The notes under the pieces are model-generated. The model was not told the DNA's origin. It saw only the letters and a list, made by a program, of their open reading frames with translations, and searched no databases. The position numbers were made by a program, and so were the translations under genes. A DNA stretch of 64,000 nucleotides from Sipunculus nudus (Eukaryota; Annelida; Sipuncula; Golfingiida; Sipunculidae): contig CM049315.1 of the NCBI GenBank assembly GCA_026874595.1, positions 2,608,501-2,672,500 of the forward strand, in the 5' to 3' direction. Positions 38,889-55,445 of the stretch are shown here, one piece after another (position 1 is the first letter of the stretch; every line of letters starts with the position of its first letter).

Positions 38889-40212
38889 TATGCTAACTGA
38901 CACATAACTTTCAAAACTTTATATTTAATAATCTTGTGTGCTGCATGCTGCATGCATGTTATGATTCAGTCACATGTAAGGGGTTTCAAGGAATGAATTT
39001 CAAACAAGGATGAGGGAATCTTTTCCAAAATTTTCGTTACTAGCGCATCCTGTCGGTATATAACATATAGCCGGGATCAATTATTATGATGTGGCCATGC
39101 ACTTTATCACGAAGGTTTTATATTTGCGCGATAAATTTGCTTTCGCGATCATCGCGAATTTGAAACCCTCCCGAAAAAAAACAACCAAAGCTACTATGTC
39201 ATTAATTCAAACTTTAGTTGGATGAACGATCCTCAGGGATATCGATACTTTGTTTCTTTAACTGCATGTCTTTAAATGCCTATCTTCATGCATGGTACGT
39301 GAATGTACACATGCACGCATATACCCTTATAGTTCTGCTATATACAATAATTCATACAAAACCTTTCTCTATAAAACGGCTTGTTTTACCAAATCGAGCA
39401 AGACAATCTTAAAATGGCTTACTTTCACAGCCATGAATGTAAAATCTATATGCGTTATATCTACCTGGTACTTCAATGACTTCATTTTTCAATATTTCCA
39501 TTGCCGTCCTTAAATTTTCACTCACTCTGTCATTACACGCACATGCATACGGGAAATATCAGCGACGCGATATTTTTTCATCAGTGACCATTTTATTTCC
39601 CTATTATTGTTTTTTAATCATTTTTTTGTCGATCTGTATGCGTCCTTTATGAATTAGCCTATAAGCACACACACATACATATGCACACATGTATGTTTTA
39701 ATTAATATAATGTAGCCCAATTTCCATTAATTTTATAATAATACGCATGCATTTATTTTCCTTTTCGTATGCTTTATATTTGAACTTAACGAATGTTAAT
39801 CATACGGCTTAATTTTAACAGGTTATCCTATTGAAAAAAGTGCAAATAATCATTGTAAAAAATTAATAGATAAACACTGTAAAATCATGCCGCTTTATAA
39901 TTTTATGAGCGGTATATATCACGCAAAAACCGTCGGGCTGCATAAACCATCTGATATTGGCTTGACCTATTACTTGATTTTTTATGCACAATTTAACCAA
40001 TAAACAATTTTGAAACATACAAATATCAAATATTTCTGTATTATATATAATGTTGGAATCTATGGTTATACTTCGAATTTTATTTAAGTCTGCAAGTAGA
40101 ACCATTTGTTTTTGAAAAACTAAGGGAAGTATGTAATTTTAGATTACGATCGCGTGATTATATTTATTATAAAAGGTATATTAAATAAGAACGAAGGGCT
40201 ATTTATATACAT

Positions 40213-40266
<54 letters not shown>

Positions 40267-41267
40267 TATACTTCGTGTGTATGTTTTCGGTATCACAAAA
40301 AAATAATAATAGAAAAAAAAGAGACTTAAATATGAGAAAAAAAATAGAATTTTTTCGTAAATCAACTTCTCAGTGATTCAAAATTGTGAGACATCTTTTC
40401 TATTTGCAACTCTAGCAAAGTTTGTTATGCTTGTTACATGGTTGAAACGTGATATCTCGATCAAGGTGGTCGGGTAGGCTTCCCAAAAGATATACACCGT
40501 GTATATAACTGGCTGAAGCGATTAGGGCGGAGATTACGCGATCAAAAACAGATTGTCGGGGGTAAGGCCCCGCATACAAAGTTAACTGTAGTTTTCTGTA
40601 TCTGTTAATGTCCAGATATCTAGATTTCATCACTAGTCAAAACATACAGTGCAGAAATGCAGATGTACAAAGCGAGGGTTATGAAATACACGACCGAAAT
40701 TAAACCGTTGTCGGTGATAGGTCGGCGTTGTTTATTTCAGGTGAAATGGATTTCCTGTGACGTATGATTGAAATGGACCAGCCGCGATGGAATGCAGCTA
40801 ATGTTGAGTTCTGTGGGTGCAACACTTTTAGAGATTAAAGGAAAATAGCCTCAACATTGAGGGACTAGGAATATTTACGACTGCTATATGCGCCCCCAGC
40901 CTTTGATGTTTTTGCTGCCCCTTCCATTGAAAACAATGCTGCAGCGCAAAAACAAAACGATTGCTGGTCTACCACTTATAGCTACATTTGAGCAATTCTA
41001 GATCTGTTTCCAGGCTCAGTTTGCTGTATACGGGTTTAATGCGTACACATGGAAAGATAAGCGTTTATAAACATTCCGGAACTTAAAGGGAAATATAAGC
41101 ATGCGAGAAGATAGAGACTTTATTAAGTATAATCCTAGTATAACATGCACCTTGCATTTTCAATTGTATTTATTTCATGTAAATTGCAAATGCATGGGCT
41201 ACCGTTGTTATTATACATATAATTTTAAATACAAATACTGAGCGTATATGCAATTGGTTATAAAAAT

Positions 41268-41329
<62 letters not shown>

Positions 41330-41356
41330 AATATATATATATATATATATACATAT

Positions 41357-41405
<49 letters not shown>

Positions 41406-42069
41406 TCGTCCTAGGGACCCCAAACCCCGAATATTTAATGACTGGGACAATCAAATTATTACCATGTAACACGCTCAAATAAATTACATATATGTATAGT
41501 TTACCATCATGACACGCCACGCCTGACATTAACAAACAAATGACGTTTACAAATGCAAAAATGCATTAAAAAACCTCGCAAATGGTTAAAAATTAAAAAG
41601 GCAGCCAGCATAATATAAATTTGTAAAAAAAAAAAACAATTTAAAAACGTTTAAAGCTTGCAGTTAGAGTTGAATTTGCATTTTAATATACAATGTCATC
41701 AATGAACCTGCTTTTTCTGTTATACTTGCACTTATACATATTAAAATGTTGATAAGTATACGTTCAATTTAAAGTAATAAGGGGTTTCAGTGACAATATA
41801 TTTAAATATTCAAACTTTAATAGCAAACCGCCTGAAAGTGATATTTTCACAGCAAAAACATGATAACCATTACGTCTTTTTTTAAGAAATATACTTAAAA
41901 AGGGTTAGTAAATTATTCTGTGAAATACAGAACGTTCGGAACCGCACCTATGCCGAATTTACACAACGGCCGAACAAATTCTTTTCTAAATCCCACAGTA
42001 AAACACTTTCTGTTTAGAAACACTAACATTTAAATAAATTATTCATCCATTCAAGCTATGTATAATAAA
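38800..42069. other. Gene-free region with microsatellites
   Basis: No coding region is supported. (AT)n lies at 38850-38884 and 40204-40261, and a (CT)n-(AT)n-(AC)n-(AT)n compound at 41270-41401. A perfect hairpin TTCGCGAT-C-ATCGCGAA is at 39142-39158. Confidence 0.55.
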
Positions 42070-44600
42070 AAAGTTCATCACAGTGAGACATCCCCACAGT
42101 TGTCACTATCACATATCATCGCACACCCATACAGTTATCACTGTTATACCGATGATCACACCCCCACGGTTATTAGTGTTACAGGTACTCAACGCTCCGC
42201 ACAATTATCAATGTTACAGATGATCACACCCCATGGTTTTTAGTGTTACAGGTACTCAACGCTCCGCACAATTATTACTGTCACAGATCATCACACGCCC
42301 GCACACAGTTATTACTATCACAGATTAACACATCCGCACAAAGTTATCATTATCACAGATCATCACAGGTACACACAGTTATTATTATCACAAATCATCA
42401 CACACCCATGCACAGTTATTATTATAACAAATCATCACACACCCATACACAGTTATTATTATCACAGATTATCACACGCCCATACACAGTTATTATTATC
42501 ACAGATTATCACACGCCCGCACACAGTTATTATTATCACAGATTATCACACATCCATACACAGTTATCATTATCACAGATCATCACACACCCACACACAG
42601 TTATTATTATCATAGATTATCACACACCCACACACAGTTATTACTATCACAGATTATCACACACCCACACACAGTTATCATTATCACAGATTATCACACA
42701 CCCATACACAGTTATCATTATCACATATCATCACACACCCATACAGTTATCACTGTTACAGATGATCAAATCCCCATGGTTATTAGTGTTACATGTACTC
42801 AACGCTCCGCACAATTATTACTATCACAGTTTTTCATACGCCCACACACAGTTATTATTATCACAAATCATCACACACCCATACACAGTTATTATTATCA
42901 TAGATTATCACATGCCCGCACACAGTTATTACTGTCACAGGTTATCACACACCCATACAGTTATCACTGTTACAGATGATCACACCCCATGGTTTTTAGT
43001 GTTACAGGTACTCAACGCTCCGCACAATTATTACTGTCACAGATTATCACACGCCCGCACACAGTTATTACTATCACAGATTAACACATCCGCACACAGT
43101 AATAACTATCACATATTATCACACGCCCGCACACAGTTATCATTATGACAGATTATTACACACCCACACACAGTTATCATTATCACAGATTATCACACAC
43201 CCATACACAGATATCATTATCAAAAATCATCACACACCCATGCAAAGTTATTATTATCACAAATCATCACACACCCATACACAGTTATCATTATCACAGA
43301 TTATCACACGCCCGCACAGAGTTATTATTATCACAAATCATCACACACCCACACACATTTATTATTATCACAAATCATCACACACCCATACACAGTTATC
43401 ATTATCACAGATTATCACACGCCCGCACAGAGTTATTATTATCACAAATCATCACACACCCACACACATTTATTATTATCACAGATCATCACAGGTCCAC
43501 ACACAGTTATTATTATCACAGATTATCACACGCCCATACACAGTTATTATTATCACAGATTATCACACGCCCGCACACAGTTATTATTATCACAGATTAT
43601 CACACATCCATACACAGTTATCATTATCACAGATCATCACACACCCACACACAGTTATTATTATCATAGATTATCACACACCCACACACAGTTATTACTA
43701 TCACAAATCATCACACACCCATACACAGTTATTATTATCACAAATCATCACACACCCACACACAGTTATCATTATCACATATCATCACACACCCACACAC
43801 AGTTATCATTATCACAGATCGTCACAGGTCCACACACAGTTATTATTATCACAAATCATCACACACCCATACACAGTTATTATTATCACAGATTATCACA
43901 CACCCACACACAGTAATCATTATCACAGATCATCACACACCCATACACAGTTATTATCACAAATCATCACACACCCACACACAGTTATTATTATCACAAA
44001 TCATCACACACCCATACACAGTTATGATTATCACAGATTATCACACACCCACACACAGTTATCACTATCATAGATTATCACACACCCAAACACAGTTATT
44101 ACTATCACACATTATCACACACCCACATACAGTTATCATTATCACAGATTATTACACACCCATACAGAGTTATCATTATCACATATCATCGCACACCCAT
44201 ACACAGTTATTATTATCACAGATTATCACACACCCACACACAGTTATCACAATCATAGATTATCACACACTCACACACAGTTATTATTATCACAGACTAT
44301 CACCCACCCACACACAGCTATCACTTTCATGGATCATCACACACCCACACAGCAGTTATCATTATCACAGATCATCACATACCCACACACAGTTATCATT
44401 ATCACAGATCATCACACACCCACACACAGTTATTATTATCACAGATCATCACACACCCACACACAGCTATCACTATCATAGATCATCACACACCCACACA
44501 CAGTTATCATTATCATACATCTTCTGTTATCATAAATTATCACACCCCGCAATTTTATCACAATCATAAATTACCACCCATCCGCACGTTTATCACTGTC
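42070..44600 (+). repeat. 37-bp minisatellite array
   Basis: About 65 tandem copies of a 37-bp monomer of the form ACAGTTATTATTATCACAGA followed by TTATCACACGCCCGCAC. Variants differ mainly at TTATTATTA/TTATCATTA, CAGATT/CAGATC/CAAATC and CCCGCAC/CCCATAC/CCCACAC. The plus strand is very poor in G. A variant block with GGTACTCAACGCTCCGCACA recurs at about 42184, 42251, 42795 and 43010, showing segmental duplication within the array. No frame contains a stop in the monomer, which gives frames of up to 301 codons with a 37-residue period; these are not proteins. Confidence 0.95.
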
Positions 44601-45200
44601 ACAGAACATCACACACCCGCACGTTTATCACTCTCATGGGTCATCACATCCCCATTGTTATCTCATAGATCATTATACATCCGCTTAGTCATCATTCTCA
44701 CAGATCATCACACACCCGCACATCTATTATTACTGATTATCAAAGCCCCACACACAGTTGTCACGTTCAAAGATCATCACACATCCGCTCATTTATCACT
44801 GTCATAGGTCATCACATCCCGCACTGTCATCACATCCCGCAATATTATCTTATAGATCATTATACACCTGCACGGTTATCACTATCACAGATCATCACAC
44901 ACCCGCACATCTATTATTACTGATTATCAAAGCCCCACACATAGTTGTCACGTTCAAAGATCATCACACATCCGCACATTTATCACTGTCATAGGTCATC
45001 ACATCCCGCACTTTCATCACATCCCGCATTATTATCTTATAGATCATTATACACCCGCACGGTTATCACTATCACAGATCATCACACACCCGCACATCTA
45101 TTATTACTGATTATCAAAGCCCCACACACAGTTGTCACGTTCAAAGATCATCACACACCCGCACATTTATCACTGTCATGGGTCATCACATCCCGCACGG
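44601..45200 (+). repeat. 187-bp higher-order repeat
   Basis: A composite unit starting GTTGTCACGTTCAAAGATCA begins at 44757, 44944 and 45131, exactly 187 bp apart. The first two copies are nearly identical and the third diverges after about 80 bp. Each is built from several monomers related to the 37-bp array plus the marker CATCTATTATTACTGATTAT. Confidence 0.9.
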
Positions 45201-45906
45201 TTATCACACTCACATATCAACACACAACCGCACAGTTACCACTATCATAGGTCATTACATCCCTGCACGGTAATCACTGTCACATATCACCACACTACCG
45301 CGCAGTTTCCACTATCATAGGTCATAACATCCCTCATAGTTATCACTGTCAAAGGTCATCACATCCTGCACTGTTATCACTTTAATAGGTTATCACATCC
45401 CGCACAGTTATCACTGTCATAGGTTATTTCATCCCTGCACGGTAATCACTGTCACATATCACCACACTACCGCGCAGTTACCACTGTCATAGGTCATCAC
45501 ATCCCGCACAGTTATCACTGTCATGAGCCATCACATCACGCACTGTTATCACTGTCATAGGTCATCACACACCCGCTCTGTTATCACTGACATAGGTTAT
45601 CACATCCCGCACTGTTATCACTGACATAGGTCATCACATCCCGCACTGTTATCACTGACATAGGTCATCACATCCCGCACCGTTATCACTGTCATAAGCC
45701 ATCACATCACGCACTGTTATCACTGTCATAGGTCATCACACACCCGCTCTGTTATCACTGACATAGGTTATCACATCCCGCACTGTTATCACTGACATAG
45801 GTCATCACATCCCGCACTGTTATCACTGACATAGGTCATCACATCCCGCACCGTTATCACTTACATAGGTTATCACATCCCGCACATCTATTATTACTGA
45901 TTATCT
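45201..45906 (+). repeat. 34-bp minisatellite with 171-bp higher-order repeat
   Basis: The monomer is now 34 bp (CATCACATCCCGCACTGTTA followed by TCACTGACATAGGT), derived from the 37-bp monomer by loss of three bases in the C-rich part. A block beginning GCCATCACATCACGCACTG occurs at 45527 and again 171 bp later at 45698. The array ends with CATCTATTATTACTGATTAT, the same marker that punctuates the 187-bp unit. Confidence 0.9.
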
Positions 45907-49788
<3,882 letters not shown>

Positions 49789-49790
49789 AA

Positions 49791-50229
49791 ACATGGAAGG
49801 ACTTCACCGGCTTCTGTGGCTCAGGGGTAGAGCGCATGACTCAAAGCCGGGAGATCGTGGGTACGAATCTCAGCCGAGGCGGTGAGGTTTTTCACGGTCG
49901 GCCCCACCCAGGGTGAGCGCTCTGCAGGCTTAATGGGAAGGCTCTGCCCTACAGCCGTGTATCACTCACATACCAGTGCGTGTTATGACCAAGCAATGGC
50001 GATGATTAAACACCCAGGACTCGCAGGTGCTGTAGACACCGGGCCTGGGTGACACCAGGATATAAAAATGATAGGAAGCGAGTGCTACCGCCCTGTCAAG
50101 TAGTCCCAAACCGAAATGGAAACTTTGCAGATGTACATTCTTAATTAAGAATTAGTAAAGTCAGCATTAAAAAACTGGAGGCGGTTACCTCCACCAAAAA
50201 AAAATTAAAAAAAAAAAAACATGGAAGGA
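49791..50229 (+). mobile_element. Complete tRNA-derived SINE with target duplications
   Basis: ACATGGAAGGA occurs at 49791-49801 and again at 50219-50229 as target-site duplication. Between them is a tRNA-like head with A-box TGGCTCAGGGG (49817-49827) and B-box GGTACGAATCT (49860-49870; one change from GGTTCGAATCC), a body of about 300 bp and an A-rich tail (about 50196-50219). The tail shows that LINE-type machinery inserted it. Short tracts such as GGCCCCACCCAGGGTGAGCG may belong to one of the conserved central domains of metazoan SINEs, but I cannot name which. Perfect duplications suggest a fairly recent insertion. Confidence 0.9.
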
Positions 50230-50825
50230 GTTACAGTGGTGACACCTGGTGACAGATGGGTTCAGAAATTTATAAACCTGTAGTGGGCCTGAGTGCATCA
50301 ATAGTTGATAATCTGCATCTGGAATGGGAACTGTCTTAGACTATTATTATGACTCCAGATGAACCAGATTCACAACACAGGCGTTTCACTTAAATAATGT
50401 GAATTTGTTACAGTTCAAGGAACACACTTTCTATTTATATTTCACATGCACATTTTTACAAAATATTACTTATTCCCTGAACTCCTCATCACAAAAAACA
50501 TCAATGTATATGTAATTTCCTTTGAAAAAATTCTTACCCAGCATGTTTAAACGGACTACATTATACTCTTCGCTACATTTATAGCCTACCCCATCGGTGT
50601 ACTTAGAAGCCGCGGTGCATTGTGGGGGTCAGATTGTGACGCCCACAAACCCTAAACAGCAGAGTCGTACTCTTGTGAGTCCGTTTCTGCCCAGTGTGCC
50701 AAATATGCTTGTAATATCGTCCATCTGTGGTTCACAATGGCAAGCTTGGCATGCAGTAGCGTCAATATGTATTCGTAAAAAGACCTTAAAAATTATTATT
50801 ATTATTTTTCTTATTGTTGTTGTTG

Positions 50826-50881
<56 letters not shown>

Positions 50882-53800
50882 CACACCACATTTTAATCCG
50901 ATGCTATGTTCCATGTGTTGGAAATTATTGTCATGCAGTAATAGCCTATACAAATATATATGCAGGTTGCCACAATTTATGGGGTGATCTGTATAGATTC
51001 AGTACGAGTTTGGGCAACAATAACATTATGACGGAAGTGCAGGTATAAAGTTATATGCACAGTTGTTTGCCAGGTATTGGATACATAGCGTTTTTTTGTA
51101 AAATTTCACACTGAATATAAAATCACCAATCCAACAAAAAAAATTAATTACAGGAGATCTAAAATTGCCTAGTGGATATTATGATGACTGCAAATATGTA
51201 TCCATGATTGCTGTAAAAGTAATGTCAATATAGATTTCAAAGCAAAATTGGGACACGGTACTTTGACGATATTAAGACCTTTATCGGGCGAGTTGTGTAC
51301 AGCTAATGTGAGTTTGACCATGCCCTTTTTTAAGGCATTTACATAGAAGTGAAAAGTTTTTAAATATTTGTTTCCAGAATTCTGTCCAAGATTTAACGTT
51401 TCACATGAAGAGTGTGTACTGTAAGTAACACAGCCTATATGTAAAATAACCCTTATTAACTGTATATAAAGGTATGTGGAAAACTTGATGAGCAAACATA
51501 CAGTTTTATGGTAGGCTCTCCAAAAATTATCAAGAGTACCCCTGAGGAATTTTTTTATGCATGCACGGAGAAAGCGGCCAAGGCATAGACATGCAATCAT
51601 TATAGCAATATTAAATTTAAAGCAAGGTCCTCTCTTCTGATCATAAACATGTTATGTCAAATTCACTGTTTTTTACCTGTGCTGGAGTTTGATTCACGTC
51701 CTTTTATATGATCACTTATTTCATATCTGAAGGAAATTACTAAATCATTTGTAAACTACTAAATAATGTTTCTAAACTGTGGTAATCTTTCAATCTATGA
51801 AGACTTGTTATATTTGTAAAAGTTTATTCAACCTTTAACACATTATTCAACAAAAACTTTGACTAATCCAGCTCTCCGTGAAATAGCCCTGGAAATAGGA
51901 CAGGGATTCAGGCTACGTATGATTACAACAGCCGTATTCGTGTAAGGTAACACAGACACATAAGATTTTTCTTCGTACTATTTAATCTGTCAGTATATTC
52001 CACATGTGCAGACCGAAATTCTTGTAATTGCCTGCATGGTGTTTTCCTGGTCGCTACTCCTTATTTCGCTCTATATAATATTAACCAGGAAATCCTATCA
52101 TGTTTATCCCGATTACCAATTAAAGTGCAGTCCACGTCGACCAAAAAAAATATCGCCACCACCCGGATCAGGAACGTAACTCTCTGTGTCGACCGACCTA
52201 TTTTCTCTATTTATATCAGGACTTTCAGGAACAAGGGGGTAAGCGTCTGTGACGCTCCAAATCTCTTTCGGACGCTCGGTTCTCAGGATCCCAGCGTCAG
52301 ATCGGACGCGAATTTCTGGAATTAAGATCGAAAGGATCATGGTTTGGCCTTGTGACAGTCACTGACCGTTGCCTGATGACTATAACAAACCGGTCAGTTG
52401 TGTACGCCTTAACACTGCGTTGTTTAGTCGACCCTAATATTTCACCATAATTAAATAATCATATAAATTCACTTTTTCTAATCATTAATGATAAGAATGA
52501 TATAAAATAAAAAAAAAGAATCGATTTAATAAAACCATTCACAATTTGACAAAGATCGGCTCACTAGGGTCGTTCCAAACTCGGATGGGACTCTCGATTA
52601 TTTTGGCTTGAGTGTAAATTCTTTTTATTGAAAGCCCCGGATATGTTTTTTTTAAATAACCAGGTCTTTTTTTTAATTATTTTATTCATATTAATTCTCA
52701 ACTACATGCACTGTCCAGTGACCCCGGGTCTCCCCTGGCATCAAGTCCTGTAAATTAGGCACGAATGGTTCCAAGATACACAATATGTCGATGTGACCTT
52801 AAAGGGATTCGCCAGACATAAAACACTTTTAATTGTTGCGATATAAACACGAATCTATAATAAATGACCGTGCCTTCTCCTTGTGAGTATAACAATGAGA
52901 CCATGTCACCGTCGAAAAACAATTTCACCCCTTGCCGGTCTTTGCGAGACACCAGCGAAAGGAGATAATAGTATGTAGGAAATAGTACAAATAATAATAG
53001 GATACCAGGTTAAAGTAGTTACCATAGTGTTCCGGGCCTTACATGTAGTAATAGCTTTGCAGGGTATACTGCTCTAAACAGGTGTCCCGTAACTCACTAG
53101 GCCTTAACATAAAAGTACTAGCATGTATTAATAATAGACGAATTAGTGTACTGGTTGCCTTAGTAGCCATATATGTAGGACATCGAAGTATACAGATTCA
53201 AAAGGTAGCGCATCCACACTTGCACATATATATAATATGTCGTAAACATATGTTTTATCAATTAGTTGTTGACCCTATGACAACAGTTTGACGAGTTAGC
53301 TACAGATTCATACATGTGTGTCTTTCACTTCCTATGTATCACTCATGACGAGCCCCCAAAAAATGATCCCGTGTTTTGGCGAGAACGCTCTGATTTTGCT
53401 TCATTTTACTACAGTACGTTATGTTAAAATGATTATACTGAATATGATAAATAATATGTTATAACAATATGGTACAAGTATTAGGCATGTACATCAATAA
53501 AGACAAATATTATATATGATTATCAAATAGGGCCAAAGAGACAAATTTTACAGAATAAAATTTCATTTAGAAAAAATACATTTATCAATGACAAATGTTA
53601 TAAATATAGATTCTATTTTACCGTTATAGGGTAAAGGTAAGAAACACTGAATAATGGTCAATAAAATATTAAGCTTCGAGTAAAGACAGTTCAGTTACAT
53701 TTCACGGCATGACTAAGGTTTATTACTACATTGACTACATAATTACATGTTTAACTATCTTTACTTGTCGTCTGGACAAAATGTATTCGCCATATAACTT

Positions 53801-54375
53801 GTCATATTACACATAATACCTTGTGTCCTGACACACCATGAATTCCACACGTCATAAACCTCCTCGAGAAATCACGGTAGTGATGTTTTATCAACCCACT
53901 GTACAAATGTACCAGTAGGTTACATTCTGATGTAGACATCATCACAGAAATTGTATGCTTATTTTTATTACATAATAATACAAGTAGCAATCCCTCATAG
54001 AGTACAAAGCTAACGAAAGTTATGACTTTATTTTGGGCCATGCCAAAGGTAGTTGGAGGAGCAAAAAAATGGAAATTAAATTAATATTATGACAAGATAT
54101 AAACACTGACTCTAACCTATACAGACAATATACGAGCAAACGGTTTTGCACGAATGAGGTTTGTGCAGGCTGATGCTATGAATTTCAGATAAACATTTCA
54201 GTAAATTAATGAAACCCGTACTTGTGCCTGGAGACTGGTGTACGCCCTTATTGCAATGTACATGTATTTCTTTTCTAAATGAAATGGCCAAGTAAATTTG
54301 TAAAGTATTCAATAAAGGTATAAACTTTGATCAGATGTACTATATTGGTGTCCATTTAGTAAACCGTGAACACAA
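50230..54375. other. Gene-free region
   Basis: (ATT)n lies at about 50789-50880. Open frames at 51169-51600 (minus, 143 codons from ATG) and 52113-52340 (both strands open) are not recognised and lack supporting signals. The second lies in a GC-richer patch and might be an exon remnant. Confidence 0.5.
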
Positions 54376-54399
54376 CATCCTCGGACAGCTATCCGAGGA
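54376..54399. repeat. Perfect hairpin
   Basis: ATCCTCGGA and TCCGAGGAT form a perfect 9-bp stem around the 6-base loop CAGCTA. It lies about 100 bp before the palindrome cluster and may be part of the same repeat family. Confidence 0.6.
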
Positions 54400-54478
54400 T
54401 TCTCATTCTCGAAAAAAATCGCTATTTTACCGTAGCCGTTTGGGTAAGTCCAAGGTATAATTTGGGTAGTTTTACCTG

Positions 54479-55445
54479 AATTTCGCAGTCGAATATTAAA
54501 TGTCGCTGAATTTGGTGATATTCGATATTTTCATATGAATGTCGCTTGTCCGCGTCATATTGGCATGCGAATATCTAAGGTCATTGCCCGTCATTGCCCT
54601 AATATGTATGAACCTTGCCTCCACGTTGACCAGGTTGTCCAAGTAATGGAGCGCCGATAGTGTTCCCCGAAATTCGCTGGCGAATATCGAATGTCGCTGG
54701 TTTGTGTGATTTTCGATATTCACTTGCGAATTTCGAATGAAGATAATAGGTCTGGTGAGTCCCCGCTGTCCAGCCGTAAAACCTGCCGACCGTCCTGTTG
54801 TACAGAGATTCAGAGTACAGAGGGTGCAACACAGAAACAAAGGCTGGTTTGTTGACGATATGCTTGTGTAGTGCGACTGTAAGACATCAGGCCTGCCACC
54901 CCTCTTATCTATATTTGGCCACCTTATTGTGCAGTAGGCTTGTCCAGAGCCGGGTGCAAAGATTTGTTCATTAACGATCCATACGGGGCCCACGTATAGT
55001 CGGCACTTGGTTAAATCAGTTAACGTGTTCAGGGGCAAAACGTTAATCGACATAAGGCAAAGTTCAGTAGCCTGCCGCGACCGTTCTAGCTCCCTGTCCT
55101 GTTTATCACGTCCATCTTTTAGATTGGCATTATAGGTTCAGGACAGATCTTCGGGCCATTCTGGTATTAAAACCTTAAATAATAAGATGTTTTTTATTAT
55201 CTGTGGGAAAAATCCTACACGAGGTGCCTGTGGAGGCCACGCATATGATAAGGGAAGATGTCCTCAGTGAATCTAGGGCCTTCTCGTCAAATCGTTTCGA
55301 GATTTCCCCGAATACCACATGCGAATGTCGCATATATAATGTTACCAATTTATTTGATTTTTGTGATATTCACATGCGAATATCGAATACCCCTGATCTG
55401 AGTGATATTCGATATTATCATGTGACTATCGAAAATCTAATATTG
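54479..55445. repeat. Family of TTCGATATTC-GAATATCGAA palindromes
   Basis: Related imperfect palindromes with arms like TTCGATATTC and GAATATCGAA around ACATGC/ACTTGC recur at about 54506-54535, 54707-54740, 55358-55388 and 55405-55435, along with phrases such as GCGAATATCGAATGTCGCTG. They form two groups (54479-54740 and 55316-55445). The 185-codon minus-strand frame at 54496-55053 runs through the repeat and has no recognisable domain, so it is not called as a gene. Confidence 0.6.

Noticed and set aside
42243-44569. Large open frames of 174-301 codons in the tandem array
   Set aside because: They follow from a stop-free 37-bp monomer; frames overlap and the peptide has exact repeat periodicity.
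42070-45906. CRISPR-like array
   Set aside because: Repeats are contiguous with no unique spacers, and the genome is eukaryotic.
49817-49870. Functional tRNA gene
   Set aside because: The A- and B-box region lacks a closing acceptor stem and is followed by a SINE body, A-rich tail and target duplications.
51169-51600. 143-codon minus-strand frame from ATG
   Set aside because: Not recognised, AT-rich composition like its flanks, and no promoter, splice or polyadenylation support. Could be revisited with homology search.
52113-52340. Overlapping open frames on both strands in a GC-richer patch
   Set aside because: Neither frame has a known motif; both strands being open weakens the coding case.
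54496-55053. 185-codon minus-strand frame
   Set aside because: It includes the palindromic repeat family and has no recognisable domain or splice context.
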